A DNA stretch of 64,000 nucleotides, taken from the NCBI GenBank assembly GCA_033182465.1, contig CP137318.1, forward strand, positions 2,542,001 through 2,606,000, read 5' to 3'. The translations under genes and the position numbers were made by a program. The notes under the pieces are model-generated. The model did not search any database and was not told the DNA's origin. It saw only the letters and a program-made list of their open reading frames with translations. Shown piece by piece: positions 54,496-64,000 of this stretch. The stretch's first letter is position 1; every line of letters starts with the position of its first letter. Origin of the DNA: Sanghuangporus weigelae (lineage: Eukaryota; Basidiomycota; Agaricomycetes; Hymenochaetales; Hymenochaetaceae).

Positions 54496-57061
54496 TCAGA
54501 ATTTTCGAGAATATTTCTTCTTTGCCTTAGCGTGCCAATAGCGAACGAGAAGGACCACTATGGTACCAATCAGCAGAGTGCCAGCCAGGACGGAAAAGAA
54601 TACGGAGAACGGGTGGTCTGTGGAACCTTCGGTATTTGGAACATGTACGTTCATCGAGAACATACCTGTGCAACTCGATCAGAAGATGTATTTGTGATAG
54701 ACCAATGTACGTACCAAGTATCAGCTGCATGCTAAGGACTATGATAGAGACTAGTGTCAGAAGGAGGATCGCATTATCCGTGCCTCCTCTCGCTAAGGCC
54801 TGAGTGACACGGAGCTGAGAAAGATACGCAGGATGAGAGTGGCTCAGCATCCGCTCATAGTGATTTAGAGCTTGCTGGAGAGTTGCTATGTGATCTAAAT
54901 AGCGTTTAAATATGGAGAGCTAAAAGGGCTAGTGCATCTGTTTACCTTGAATATCGCCCATATAGATCGCGACTTCACCATCGAGAACGGCGCCAAGACC
55001 AAGATTGACGCTGTTCGTACCGACAGAGGCAAGGATCAGCCTCTTGCGGATTTGAGCAATAACTTCGCCTTTTGTACCCAGTAAGCGTCCCAGAGACTAG
55101 GGTTCGAGGATAAGAGCCTAGCGTATATAGTGAAAGAAGTCTTACTCACTGTCACAATTCTTCTCATTGCCGCTATCCTAAGCAATGTCTTTAGAGTATC
55201 AGTCATTGACTCGGTGCTTCCATCGGTCTGATTAACTCGTCGTCTCTTGACAGTCTTCAGGACGAAGCGCTTCATACGGCGCAACAGAAAGAGGGGTTCA
55301 GGTACTCGGATGTTCATGTACCAATAAGAAGTCTTTCGTATTGTACCCAAGCGTTTCTCATCCGGCGAAGTGTTGAGATGATCGGAAGATCTTTTCTCAT
55401 CGTCGCCAATGGGTAACTCTGACATATCGACAGCTTGAGCGTTACTGTTGTTCGACGACATCGTGGATTGACGAGGCTCGTCTAGAACAAGAGAGTCGAC
55501 TTCCTTGATTTCCTTGTCGATTGACGAAAGTATGGGGAAGAACTTCGAAAGTCGCCTGTCAAGACGACAAGTCGAGAGAAGGACAGCGGGGAATAGCGTA
55601 CCGAATCAACGATAGAATCCATAATACCGTGCGCAATCCAATCTATTCGGCGACGTTGGTAGCATACCATTTGCAAGTCGTAAAGGCTCACCAGATGACA
55701 TGTTAAAGGAGTTCTGCATCTGCAAGATCCTGCCACGTAACTTGTCTGTGTGTTCAGAAATGTCCTCAAAATGGAACTGAAGAGAAGTGAGCTGCCTGAC
55801 GACATGAAGACAACTAATCATTATTACCGAGCATATTCCCTCTGAGAAGACGACAATATATACGTTCACAGCGCCTATGACTCCTTCATCCGCTGGGCCA
55901 GAAGGCAGGGTTACACTTCCATCGCCGCTCTTCATCTTGAACTGACGAAACCGTTCTCTAGACCGCTCGCCTTCAAGCGCTCGGAAAACTATGAAGTAAT
56001 AGCCCAATCTAGGAAAGAGCTCAAGCTTTTCTCGTGGATCTCGGTGCAGTATGTCCTCCAAAGTAAGAGGGTGGAGGTGGAGAAGCTAGCAATGAGTACG
56101 CAGGTACATCAACACATGCGTTGAGATTGAGTCAGGGAATGATGTTGCTCACCTTCCCAATGGAACGAAGATCATCCCAAGTTGGGCTCGCTACATCCAA
56201 CCACCAACATTTAGGAAACATGCTTCCTCTAGCATGCGACGCCGGCAACGTTACATTCTTGCTGGCCGCTTGTCTCGAAGTGGCATTTTTCCCTTTGCCC
56301 TTGTTTGCTGTGCGCTTTGCCCTTGCCGACTTCTTCAGTGCAGAGTCTAATCGCGACAAAATAAGCGGCAAGGATTCCGTTCGAAGAATTCGACGTTCCT
56401 TCTCCTCTTCGGTGAGCATTGTCGAAGTGCGGTCCTGATCCTGATCTGGGTCGGAGTTTGAAGGGAGAAGAAGTGTAAATTCCCGTGGAACGACCCTAAA
56501 TTCCTCCTGAGCTCTTTTGAGAGCCAAAAACGCACGCTCGTGCGCAGCGTTATGCACAGACGCACTATTTGAGTATCTTCGACCTCTTGGCCTCCGCGTG
56601 GTATGCGTACGTGTCGTGGAAGAGACCGACGAAGACGATGAGGACGAAGTCGTACTGGATGCAGAAGAATGCGCCCTGGCCCAACGTGATATCGCAGCCT
56701 CAACGACACTCGCTAGAGCCCCGAGGCGACGACCGACATTCAGAGAGGGGCTTGAAGAAGAGCTTGAAGATGAAGACGAAGACGCCACAGACGCTGCGTC
56801 TTCCGCCGGAGGAACTATCACAGAGGGATGCTGATCCCCACGATAAATGTCCGAGTCCGAGGGATCCAAGTCATGCCTTTCGTCGGAGAAAGCTGCATAG
56901 GTATTGTCTTGAGTAGGAGGAAGGATGCTCTCTACGGCTGACAGTAGCTCATTTGCAAGAACGGACTGTGGCACTTCTTGAGGAGACGCAGCGCCAGACT
57001 GCTCAGACGAGGAGGGTCCGGTATTCGTTTCAAAGATTTCGCTCGCAACGACGTCCACCAT
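54496..57061 (-). CDS. CorA/Mnr2-type magnesium transporter
   Basis: About 720 residues. The N-terminal half is cytosolic, with poly-Ser tracts and a basic RTHTTRRPRGRRYS. The CorA fold begins at GSMFPKCWWLDVASPTWDDL and LLHLHPLTLEDILHRDPREK, then LFPRLGYYFIVFRALEG, VNVYIVVFSEGICSFHFEDI. A long helix follows (ESMTDTLKTLLRIAAMRRIV), then AIYMGDIQDHIATLQQALNH, YERMLSHSHPAYLSQLRVTQ. Two C-terminal membrane helices, NAILLLTLVSIIVLSMQLIL and FFSVLAGTLLIGTIVVLVRY, flank GMFSMNVHVPNT. In CorA the conserved loop is GMN; here the aligned residues read SMN. The fungal Mnr2 branch acts at the vacuolar membrane, ALR at the plasma membrane; the long N-terminus fits Mnr2 better. Nine or so exons. Confidence 0.85.
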
Positions 57062-57194
57062 CCTGCGAAGAAGATGTCATGGATTGTAGTGAGCGTAAGT
57101 GGGATAGCGGGACAACGACGACGAGGACAAGGACGAGTTCCATGGGGAAGCACCTGCCGTCGGAGCGCAATAAAAATAACTTAAGCTCATCAGT

Positions 57195-57200
57195 CACGTG
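57195..57200. promoter_or_regulatory. CACGTG E-box between RRP36 stop and CorA start
   Basis: CACGTG, 134 bp before the CorA ATG, inside the only 181 bp available as its promoter. Confidence 0.4.
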
Positions 57201-57242
57201 TATGGCTATAGTAAATTATAATCTAGATCCACAAAGTCAAGA

Positions 57243-58560
57243 CTATGCCACGACTTTTCGTCTTTTCCTTGGCCCTTCTCGGTCGATGTGCTGTCCACGA
57301 CCTGCGAATGACGGCAGCCGTTTCTTCTCCTTCTGGTTGATTTTCTTCTGTCGTTTCTCTATCGCTTTTCGCACCGCTAATCGTCCTCCACTCTCCGCCA
57401 AGGCATCATGACGGGCTTTGAGTAACAGCTCTTTCTTAGCAGCTATAAAACCAAACGGGTGAACAAAGCCATTTCATACGTCAATGAGACTCTTCTCACA
57501 TTTCTTCATGTGCCATTCGCTCTTGCCGTCCTTTCTTCGCTCTTTCTCCTCCTTTCGAGCTTGCTCGAGTGCCTGTCGTTCGACACCATCCTTCCGATCT
57601 CGATTAACAGAGCTCTCCGCTCTCTTATATGCCCGTTCGAGTCGATTCACTTCCTCTTCCCAACCTTCTCGCTGATCTCTCGGTGAAGATCGAAGCATGT
57701 TACGAGCACGCTTGAGGTTCTCCTTCAGTGTCTCCAGCTCAGTCTTGTGCAATTCCGCCAGAAACGAGTAATTTTTCTGAAAGGATTGTTGTGCGTTGTC
57801 ATTAGATAGTGAAGAAAATCTTGGATCTCGATAGTTCTGCAAATCACTGTTTCAGTAGACAGATCACCTAAACGGTGAAATACGGACCACTTTCTTCACT
57901 TCAACTACCTGTCTTCTGCGTGTCACTGGTCTTTTGGAAGACATCTCTATGGGCCTGCAAATACGTTCGAGCCAAATATTACATTGAAATACAAGAGGAC
58001 CCACGCATGCTTATGAGATCGCTTTCCTGGCTTCTTCGATTCATGTCGTTCCGGCAAGGATTCAATCGACTTGTCTTCACCTGAGTCGGCTGAACTGTCC
58101 GTTTCATCCTGTTCAGCCTCTGAATGAGCCCGATCTAGGACTCGGCGCGCCTTCAGGAGGCTTCCAAAAGACAGAGACGCGATGTTATTGTTATACGTTT
58201 GCTGAATAACGATAAAAATTTCAGAGAATATCAACCTCAACATATAGGACAACGTACCTTTGACGAACCTTCTCCTTTATCCCTTTGAAATCGCGTGTCC
58301 GGAAATTTTCTATCCTCTTCCTCTTCCTCCCATTGAGCTATACGTGGATGATCAATCTCTAGCTCGCTTTCATTCTCGCTCTCGTTAGAGACTGTCTCTT
58401 CCGATTCGTCGCCGCCGGAGTCGTCATCAGAGGTGCTCGTTGCTGACCCGGCTCGTTCTTTTCGCGATATATGACGATTTACACGCGAGTCACGTATATC
58501 AGGGATCTTAGTCTTCCTTGGATTACCATGCTTGCTAGAAAGTTTAGCTGGTGGTTTCAT
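57243..58560 (-). CDS. RRP36: Ribosome biogenesis protein RRP36
   Basis: RRP36 acts in early 18S rRNA processing in the nucleolus. The chosen ATG at 58560 gives MKPPAKLSSKHGNPRKTKIP; in-frame sequence upstream begins only with GTG. An acidic/Ser-rich N-terminus is followed by SFGSLLKARRVLDRAHSEAE, then the family core PMEMSSKRPVTRRRQVVEVK, NYRDPRFSSLS, QKNYSFLAELHKTELETLKE, NLKRARNMLRSSPRD. The C-terminal exon carries KKELLLKARHDALAESGGRL, AVRKAIEKRQKKINQKEKKR and ends RKRRKVVA, a nuclear-localisation-like tail. About six exons. Its stop is 181 bp upstream of the CorA gene start on the same strand. ESF1, another 18S factor, lies 50 kb away. Confidence 0.92.
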
Positions 58561-58827
58561 GTTGAGTGGCGTGCTTGTAAATTTGAGCGAATTCCTGATC
58601 TGCAGATCGGCGGAGAGATCGACGTTCTGTGTTACGAAGCTCACAATGCAACCTACCTAGGACCTCTCTTCCTGGAGATCCCTCTGACTGCTGACAAGGC
58701 ACAGACCAGGTTGTGCTTTGATTCGAATACATGTCGACTTTCTTGCTTATGTTGTCATTATCCTTCATTTAATATTCGAACTTGTAAGAATGAACAACTG
58801 GTATACATATTAGAAATTGTGTAGACA

Positions 58828-61800
58828 TCATGATGAGCTATTTGCCTTTGGCAATCTTATGTACCTGCCATTCTCAAGCTTCACATCCAAGGCTACTCCC
58901 TTGGTCACTATCCCGGCTCTCCAGAGCGGTGTGATCCCGAGCCAAACTCCGAGTTTCGCGAGCCATCCAGATTCGCTTTGATGATTCTGTATCGGATCCT
59001 CCAGGAGTCCTTCCCATCGGTAGATCGGTCTTGCTCGAATAGAAACATCATCATGGTCTGTCCCGCCCCCTGTGCCAAGAGATGATGATCGGGCATGAGC
59101 AAGCGCATCAATGGCGGATGGATTAAGCTCAGAGGCGCCTTCACCGACGTGAAGTTGTACCGCCTATTAAGATCGTTAAGTGGGCTTCTCGAGGATTACA
59201 GACATATACGCACGCGATCGGTATTGCGAAACACTATCTCGCTCAGCCAAAAATATATCTTATTCAGAAGTCCAGTATGGAAGAAGGAACTACAAGAAGG
59301 TTTGCCGTATAGTCCGCGCTGTCGCAGAAACGCTTCCAGGATCGGACGAGGAAGAGGTCTGTAGGCGATTGATGTTGGATAATACGGACTGAAGTCCTGT
59401 TCATGCAATCGTAAATTCTTGATCGTGTCGTTATTTCGTCTCCAAAGATCGTCCTGAAAGTACCGATACGATATTTTTTTCAAAAAGAGGGCATCGATGA
59501 AGCTTACCCAGAAAATGTACCACCAAGCCGCAGCTTCAGACGAGACTGCTCGTTGGAAACGCTCATAGCCAGCAATGAATGCATCTTCGGCTCCCAGGAC
59601 CAAGTCGCGGACTCTTAAATCCCGCTCTTGTTCTGCCACGATTTGCACAAGCTGACCATGTCTCTGTGGTTTGTTGTAAACGGTTAAAAGAAATTGGTAG
59701 CTTAGCGCCTCCACTTTACGCTGGCATTCTTTCCGGTGATACCTGCGAAATTCGTAAATGGTCCGTTCAAGAACCGGAAGTCGTGCCAGTATAAGAGATT
59801 GATTCCGGGAAAGAAACCGAGCTAAAATCGGCGTGAGCTCCCAATCGTCATTAAGGCCCAGAACGTCTCCGGACACTTTTATGTCTTTCCCATAAGCCAA
59901 TTCGACATTAAACCCGCTACCGAAATCACGATCTTGCCAGACAAGCCGACCATTGCGATTGATTTTGAGGACGCAAGCGAAGAGTTGAAGCACACGGCGG
60001 GCGTGATAGCGGCGTCCAAAACAGCACAACCTGCGATGATTTCCAACGGGCTGTGGAAATGTCTTATTCACGTGCTTGTAGAGTAAATCTAATGTACTCA
60101 CCTCACGATACTCATATGGCCATGAACAAGTTTGACCGTCCAGAGCACGAAGAGCAAGACGTAACTGGCGTTTCTTCTGCGCCTCCCTGCTCCTATTCAG
60201 TTGAAAATAAGCGTCGAGTTGTTCTGCCCGATTAAGGACGGCACCACCGCCATCGTCGTATCGGAAAATCTGCCGATAAGCGTAAGGATAGACAAAAGAT
60301 ATAAAGAAATTGGATTTTACTAGAGTTGGTGGAAACGGTATCCACCAAGCTGTTCCAAAACGAGCTCGAGCCCATCTATCTGGTCCCGTCCAAAGCATGT
60401 CGGGACCTGTGTATTCGTGTTGAATCCATTCCCAAAGTGCATAGTCTCGTTCATGATTGTTCAAGGCCCTTGATCCTTGGGTATATTCGTGCAAGCCGAT
60501 CTCACGTAAGATCTGCATGATGGTTGTTGTCAATAGAGATTCTTTCGCTTCAGCTAATATAGTCAACGCTACCTTCAAGTTCTCAACATGTCTCTCCGCT
60601 GGAGATCCTCGAAATCCAAGTAAGTAAGGCGGGTATTCAGAATCCTTTGCGCTAGCATAGAGCATGGGCTGTTCTTGAGGTATCCGACACTCATGCGAAG
60701 TCAAAAGAAGGGTTGTGATAGTCTCCTGCCATGTGCGACGTTTCACATGAGACGAAGAAACTGATAAATCAAGTCTAAGAGTAGAGAATCAGTATGTTTT
60801 CGCTGCATTATGAACTCAAGCAGACCTTGGAGAGAAGATATCAATGCCTAAATAACGGAGATGAGCCTGAAAAAAACAGGTACTTGAAACAATGTCATAC
60901 TAAAGTCCATCCTCCCCGTTATACCTAATCTCTCGATCAGTCTGAGATAGCCGAAGGACAACAGAAGCTATATGCTCACGTTTTACGATGCGTTGCATCC
61001 AACCAAAGTCGATGCATACGAAATCTGTTTACAGGCACCTCGTAAACGAGGGGCAGGAGAAGTTTAGAGGTCACTCACAGAAGGCAAATCCATACGTTAA
61101 GACGTAAATTCTGCAAGCGCTTGAGCCACGAAAAAAAAACGAAGAAAGCTGACTTACAAATAAAGAATCGGACCGTCAAGTATACTACTTCCAGGAACGT
61201 TCACAGTAACAACAAGCCCGAAAATCGATATAAGAAAATAGCTTAGCCTCGATATCCATTCGCTGACATTGTTGACTGGGTCGATGAATGGAGCGCGGAA
61301 GCATTGGAGCAGAAAAAAGGAAAACATAACTGCCGATAAAACTGCCTGTCGAGCGATGGTGACTGCAGTCCGAGAGACTGTCCGAAACAAGCAATTGTCC
61401 GGAGAGATGACAGAGACGATTAGGAGAGCACTTAATTTTGCGAATAAATAAGTGGATCTGTATGTTCCCCAACCACGCCTAAAGTCTTCGGTATCGCTAT
61501 CAGTTGCACTCCTTGTCTTATACGCGAGAAGCATACCTCTGTAAAGAAAAGACATAGGATGGATGTCCCTCTCAAGTAAACGCTGATATTCCCGATCTAA
61601 TTCGTTCCTGCTTCTGCGCGTCCCCCTCTCTGTGAATTGCTCGACTTTCGGTACAACCTGCCTTATAATGGAGCGAAGTCGAAGCGGGAACCAAACAGTC
61701 ATCTACTTGTAATATAAACTCCAGTACATTCGGACGCATAAAGCCACTTACTGCGGTAAAAGAAGCGACTGAGACGATGACTATAATGGGAGCGAAGTTA

Positions 61801-63188
61801 ACCTCATTTCGTTTCATTGTCGTCGTATAGCAGAAATCAAGTGGATCAAAAAATTCGTCAGGTGGACCAAGAGGCGGGAGGGAAGGCGGATCCGTAGTCG
61901 CGTTTACGTAGGGATTGGGAATGGTCCAAAAGTCTTGAGACCAGAGGAGAGCATGGGTAACGACAGTGCTGAGAGGCAGGTATAGGACGGATAGCGTAAA
62001 GCTGACCGCGATAAGTCCCCATCCACTGCCCTTCTGGCGCTCCGGGGGGAAGCCCTCCTGAACTGTCTGGTCCTGAATTCTGTTCGTCATTGACCAGAAT
62101 AGATAGAGTAGAACCATGCAAATAACAATAAATATGGCAAGAACAGTCGTAGATTGCACGAAGGTCGTCCCGAAATTCAAGGCCAGCACGTTAGGTCTGG
62201 ATTGAATAGTTCATATTGGTTCCTCACAAGAAAGAATAGAACCTACATCACGCCTAAGAATAACATCTTCCAATCATCTTTGATATCTTCAAAAGCGGAA
62301 AACGGGACTGAACCTGAATGAGAATAGTGTCATGAAAAAGAAAGAGACATTTGAACTGACTTATGGTACTGCAAATTAATGCGAAAATTTGCAATACGTC
62401 AACTAGGCCGTGTAAGCTGTAGAAAGTCGCTACGACACTCGAGCCCTTGCCAAGTTTCACTAAAACGGCTTTTGACATTTATTTAAACTTTGCTTCACTT
62501 ACCGTTATTGAAAGAATTGCATTGCTAACTCCGCCCAGAACCGAGGTTCGATTCCTCCAAGCAGGAGGGACAATGCTATTGGTCTGAAGGTCCACTAGAC
62601 TCCTCTTCGCTGCTGCCAATCGATCCATCGGCGGGAACATCCCTGATCCCACGAGCTGCTTTTCAACGGTTACACCGCTTGTGAAATGAGAAAATGATGG
62701 CGCAGGAAGCTCCGCCAGAAATGTATCCAGGTCAGGGAGATGCAGAGGCGCCGCATCGCGTGCGAATACAGCGGTGGCAGGAATAGGGGTATGGGCTATG
62801 CTGGCATTGAGTCGATGCACTTCAGAAGCTTAATGTATGCGCCAATAAACCATTTAGAACCACCCAATCTCTCATGAAAATCCAAGGGCATACCAGAAAA
62901 TTTATTCAGATCATCCATTTCTAGTTCTTCAGGTTCTCCAATGTCACCGTCCTTCTGAGGCAGCTCCAAAAGACGCGTGGACTCATATAGTGTAGCAGAG
63001 GAACGTGAGCTCTGAGCCAGCTGCGAACCATTCGAGTCCGGACGGACGATAGTAGGTGAGGAGACTCGGCTTTGTTGTGAGTGCGGCTGAGAGATCGATG
63101 CTGTTATACCCTTTGGTTCCTCCCTCGCTTCGCTCGCATCATTGAAGACGGCTTCCTCAATAGCAGAATAGAGAGAGGCCAGGTCCAT
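58828..63188 (-). CDS. Very large multi-pass membrane protein of unknown function
   Basis: Many exons encode roughly 1,200 residues or more. The first ~130 residues are disordered (start MDLASLYSAIEEAVFNDASE). A hydrophobic segment group follows: ALNFGTTFVQSTTVLAIFIV, ICMVLLYLFWSMTNRIQDQT, GLIAVSFTLSVLYLPLSTVV. More segments include NFAPIIVIVSVASFTAMTVW, STYLFAKLSALLIVSVISPD, RQAVLSAVMFSFFLLQCFRA and SYFLISIFGLVVTVNVPGS. The C-terminal half is a long soluble region with conserved-looking aromatic patches: WIQHEYTGPDMLWTGPDRWA, KSNFFISFVYPYAYRQIFRY, RRVLQLFACVLKINRNGRLV. The last exons end LENGRYIRLPKANSSS. I recall similar basidiomycete hypothetical proteins but no named family. A transporter or channel role is only a guess. 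Exon boundaries in 60700-61150 and 62200-62850 are approximate. Confidence 0.7.
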
Positions 63189-63433
63189 CTTTGTGAACTA
63201 TGACAGACACTATGGCGGCTGCATGTGAGAGTCACCGATGTTGTCTCGTGGTCACTGGGACGAGGTAACTGGTCGAAGACGGCGGGAACGAATAGAGGCG
63301 GGTTGGACTACTTACTTACGTAGTGTGTACTGTCGATCATGGAAGCAAACCTTGTTCTCTTGATTTTGATGATGTAAGTTCTGCAATGGAGACTAAGGTA
63401 CGCAGTGCTACACTATGAACATAAGTATCACAT

Positions 63434-64000
63434 CTATTTTCCAAGGCGCATTTCTGCCCGATTATAAGAGTCCAGAGCTCTTCTAAAGTTTTCTTCGGAA
63501 AGTGGTACAAAATACTGCTTGTTCCCACGGCCCTTCCATGCACGATATAACGACGGTCGCCAGTCAAAACTAGCATTAATGAGATGAGAGCCTACGGTCT
63601 CGCAGAGTTACAACAATACTCACTAGATTTCTGTGAGCCTCATCAGCCATGGCGGAAACCCGTACAGCTCTAAAGGAGGACAAGACAAGGAGCGTTGCTT
63701 TATAGAATGCACTATCATAAGATCCGGAGATTCAAGATGATGAAGCGATTCTAATTAAGTGAAATGCAGCAAGTGAGAAACGAGCATAAGCATGTCGTTG
63801 AATATAACATGCCTTGGACAAGTCTGTCAATACTCTCAACGCTGATTCCGTGTCCCTCCATAGCTTTGATGCGAGCCTGGTCGGAAATCTTCGCAGACGT
63901 TGCGAGCTTCCGTGTAATAGCTGCCAGTAGAGCCTTCGAAGCTTCGTACGAAACCAAAGATAGCGTCATTTGTGAGGATTTTCTATAGAGTTTCCGGGGA
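63434..64000 (-). CDS. Unrecognised gene at right edge; possibly complete, possibly 5' partial
   Basis: Three exons, up to 63813, 63750-63624 and 63569-63434, join in frame with the stop at 63434. From the ATG at 63969 they give 420 nt, 139 residues. The frame remains open upstream to the window edge, so the gene may extend further. The product reads TRKLATSAKISDQARIKAME, then GHGISVESIDRLVQESLHHL, ESPDLMIVHSIKQRSLSCPP, LELYGFPPWLMRLTEIYFDW, RPSLYRAWKGRGNKQYFVPL, and ends YNRAEMRLGK. It looks like a small helical protein with aromatic patches. I do not recognise it. The first intron uses a GC donor. Confidence 0.6.
63751..63812 (-). other. GC-AG intron in the right-edge gene
   Basis: The donor is CAAG|GCATGT and the acceptor TTAATTAG. 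Using it keeps the frame open across the whole reconstructed gene, whereas the unspliced frame soon stops. Confidence 0.6.

Noticed and set aside
56517-57411. Plus-strand frames opposite CorA and RRP36
   Set aside because: They are antisense shadows of poly-Ser and Lys/Glu-rich coding tracts.
1-64000. tRNA, rRNA or transposable element remnants
   Set aside because: I found no cloverleaf-compatible A/B-box pair, no rRNA-like sequence, and no reverse transcriptase, integrase or transposase frame. A scan with a tRNA finder would be decisive.

Overview
The window is a gene-dense, intron-rich nuclear segment of a basidiomycete fungus, most likely Agaricomycotina. The evidence is about 28 protein genes in 64 kb, nearly all split by GT-AG introns of roughly 45-75 nt, with intergenic gaps often of 20-400 bp. 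The gene set is typically fungal: fused HisHF (HIS7), fused PsuG-PsuK, PEX16, ICE2, Pal1, a cytochrome-b5/desaturase fusion and a SIZ/PIAS SUMO ligase. I see no tRNA, rRNA, transposon, CRISPR array or prokaryotic signal. The order or species cannot be fixed from the sequence alone.

Layout. 1-6.8 kb: 5' end of a Q-rich protein (-), methylmalonate-semialdehyde dehydrogenase (+), a complex I B14.7-type subunit (-) and the ribosome-biogenesis factor ESF1 (-). 7.1-8.0 kb: a secreted precursor made of seven near-identical peptides separated by Lys-Arg (+). 8.4-16.3 kb: MoaE (-), bifunctional pseudouridine catabolism enzyme (+), mitochondrial DEAH helicase IRC3 (-) and NudC (-). 16.5-27.8 kb: SUMO E3 ligase (+), ADP/ATP carrier (+), a BRCT-BRCT-Myb protein resembling Rap1 (-), an unknown nuclear-looking protein (+), ribosomal uS9 (-) and mitochondrial uL4m (+). 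28-40.3 kb: RAD51 (+), an unknown protein with a C-terminal hydrophobic segment (-), a MetE-like methyltransferase (-), an SH3BGR-like protein (+), an SDR (-), phosphoglycerate dehydrogenase (-) and HIS7 (+). 40.8-50.7 kb: Pal1 (-), delta-8 sphingolipid-type desaturase (+), eL13 (-), low-molecular-weight tyrosine phosphatase (+), ICE2 (-) and PEX16 (-). 51.3-64 kb: a large disordered protein (+), CorA-type Mg transporter (-), RRP36 (-), a very large orphan membrane protein (-) and an unrecognised gene at the right edge (-).

Most of the window is conserved housekeeping. Many neighbours are divergent pairs that probably share a promoter: MoaE/PsuGK, uS9/uL4m, SER33/HIS7, NudC/SIZ, eL13/LTP1. 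Others converge with very short gaps; PsuGK and IRC3 stop codons are only 20 bp apart.

The stand-out locus is the peptide precursor at 7135-7977. It has a signal peptide, a short pro-region and seven 26-32-residue repeats. Every internal junction is Lys-Arg followed by Gln, the pattern expected of a KEX2-processed repeat protein. Repeats 1-3 and 4-6 form two blocks of exactly 276 nt, while synonymous codons vary, so the peptide sequence appears to be under selection. Its first intron is 66 nt with no in-frame stop, so a longer isoform is possible. No peptide-modifying enzyme gene lies near it, and its biological role is unknown.
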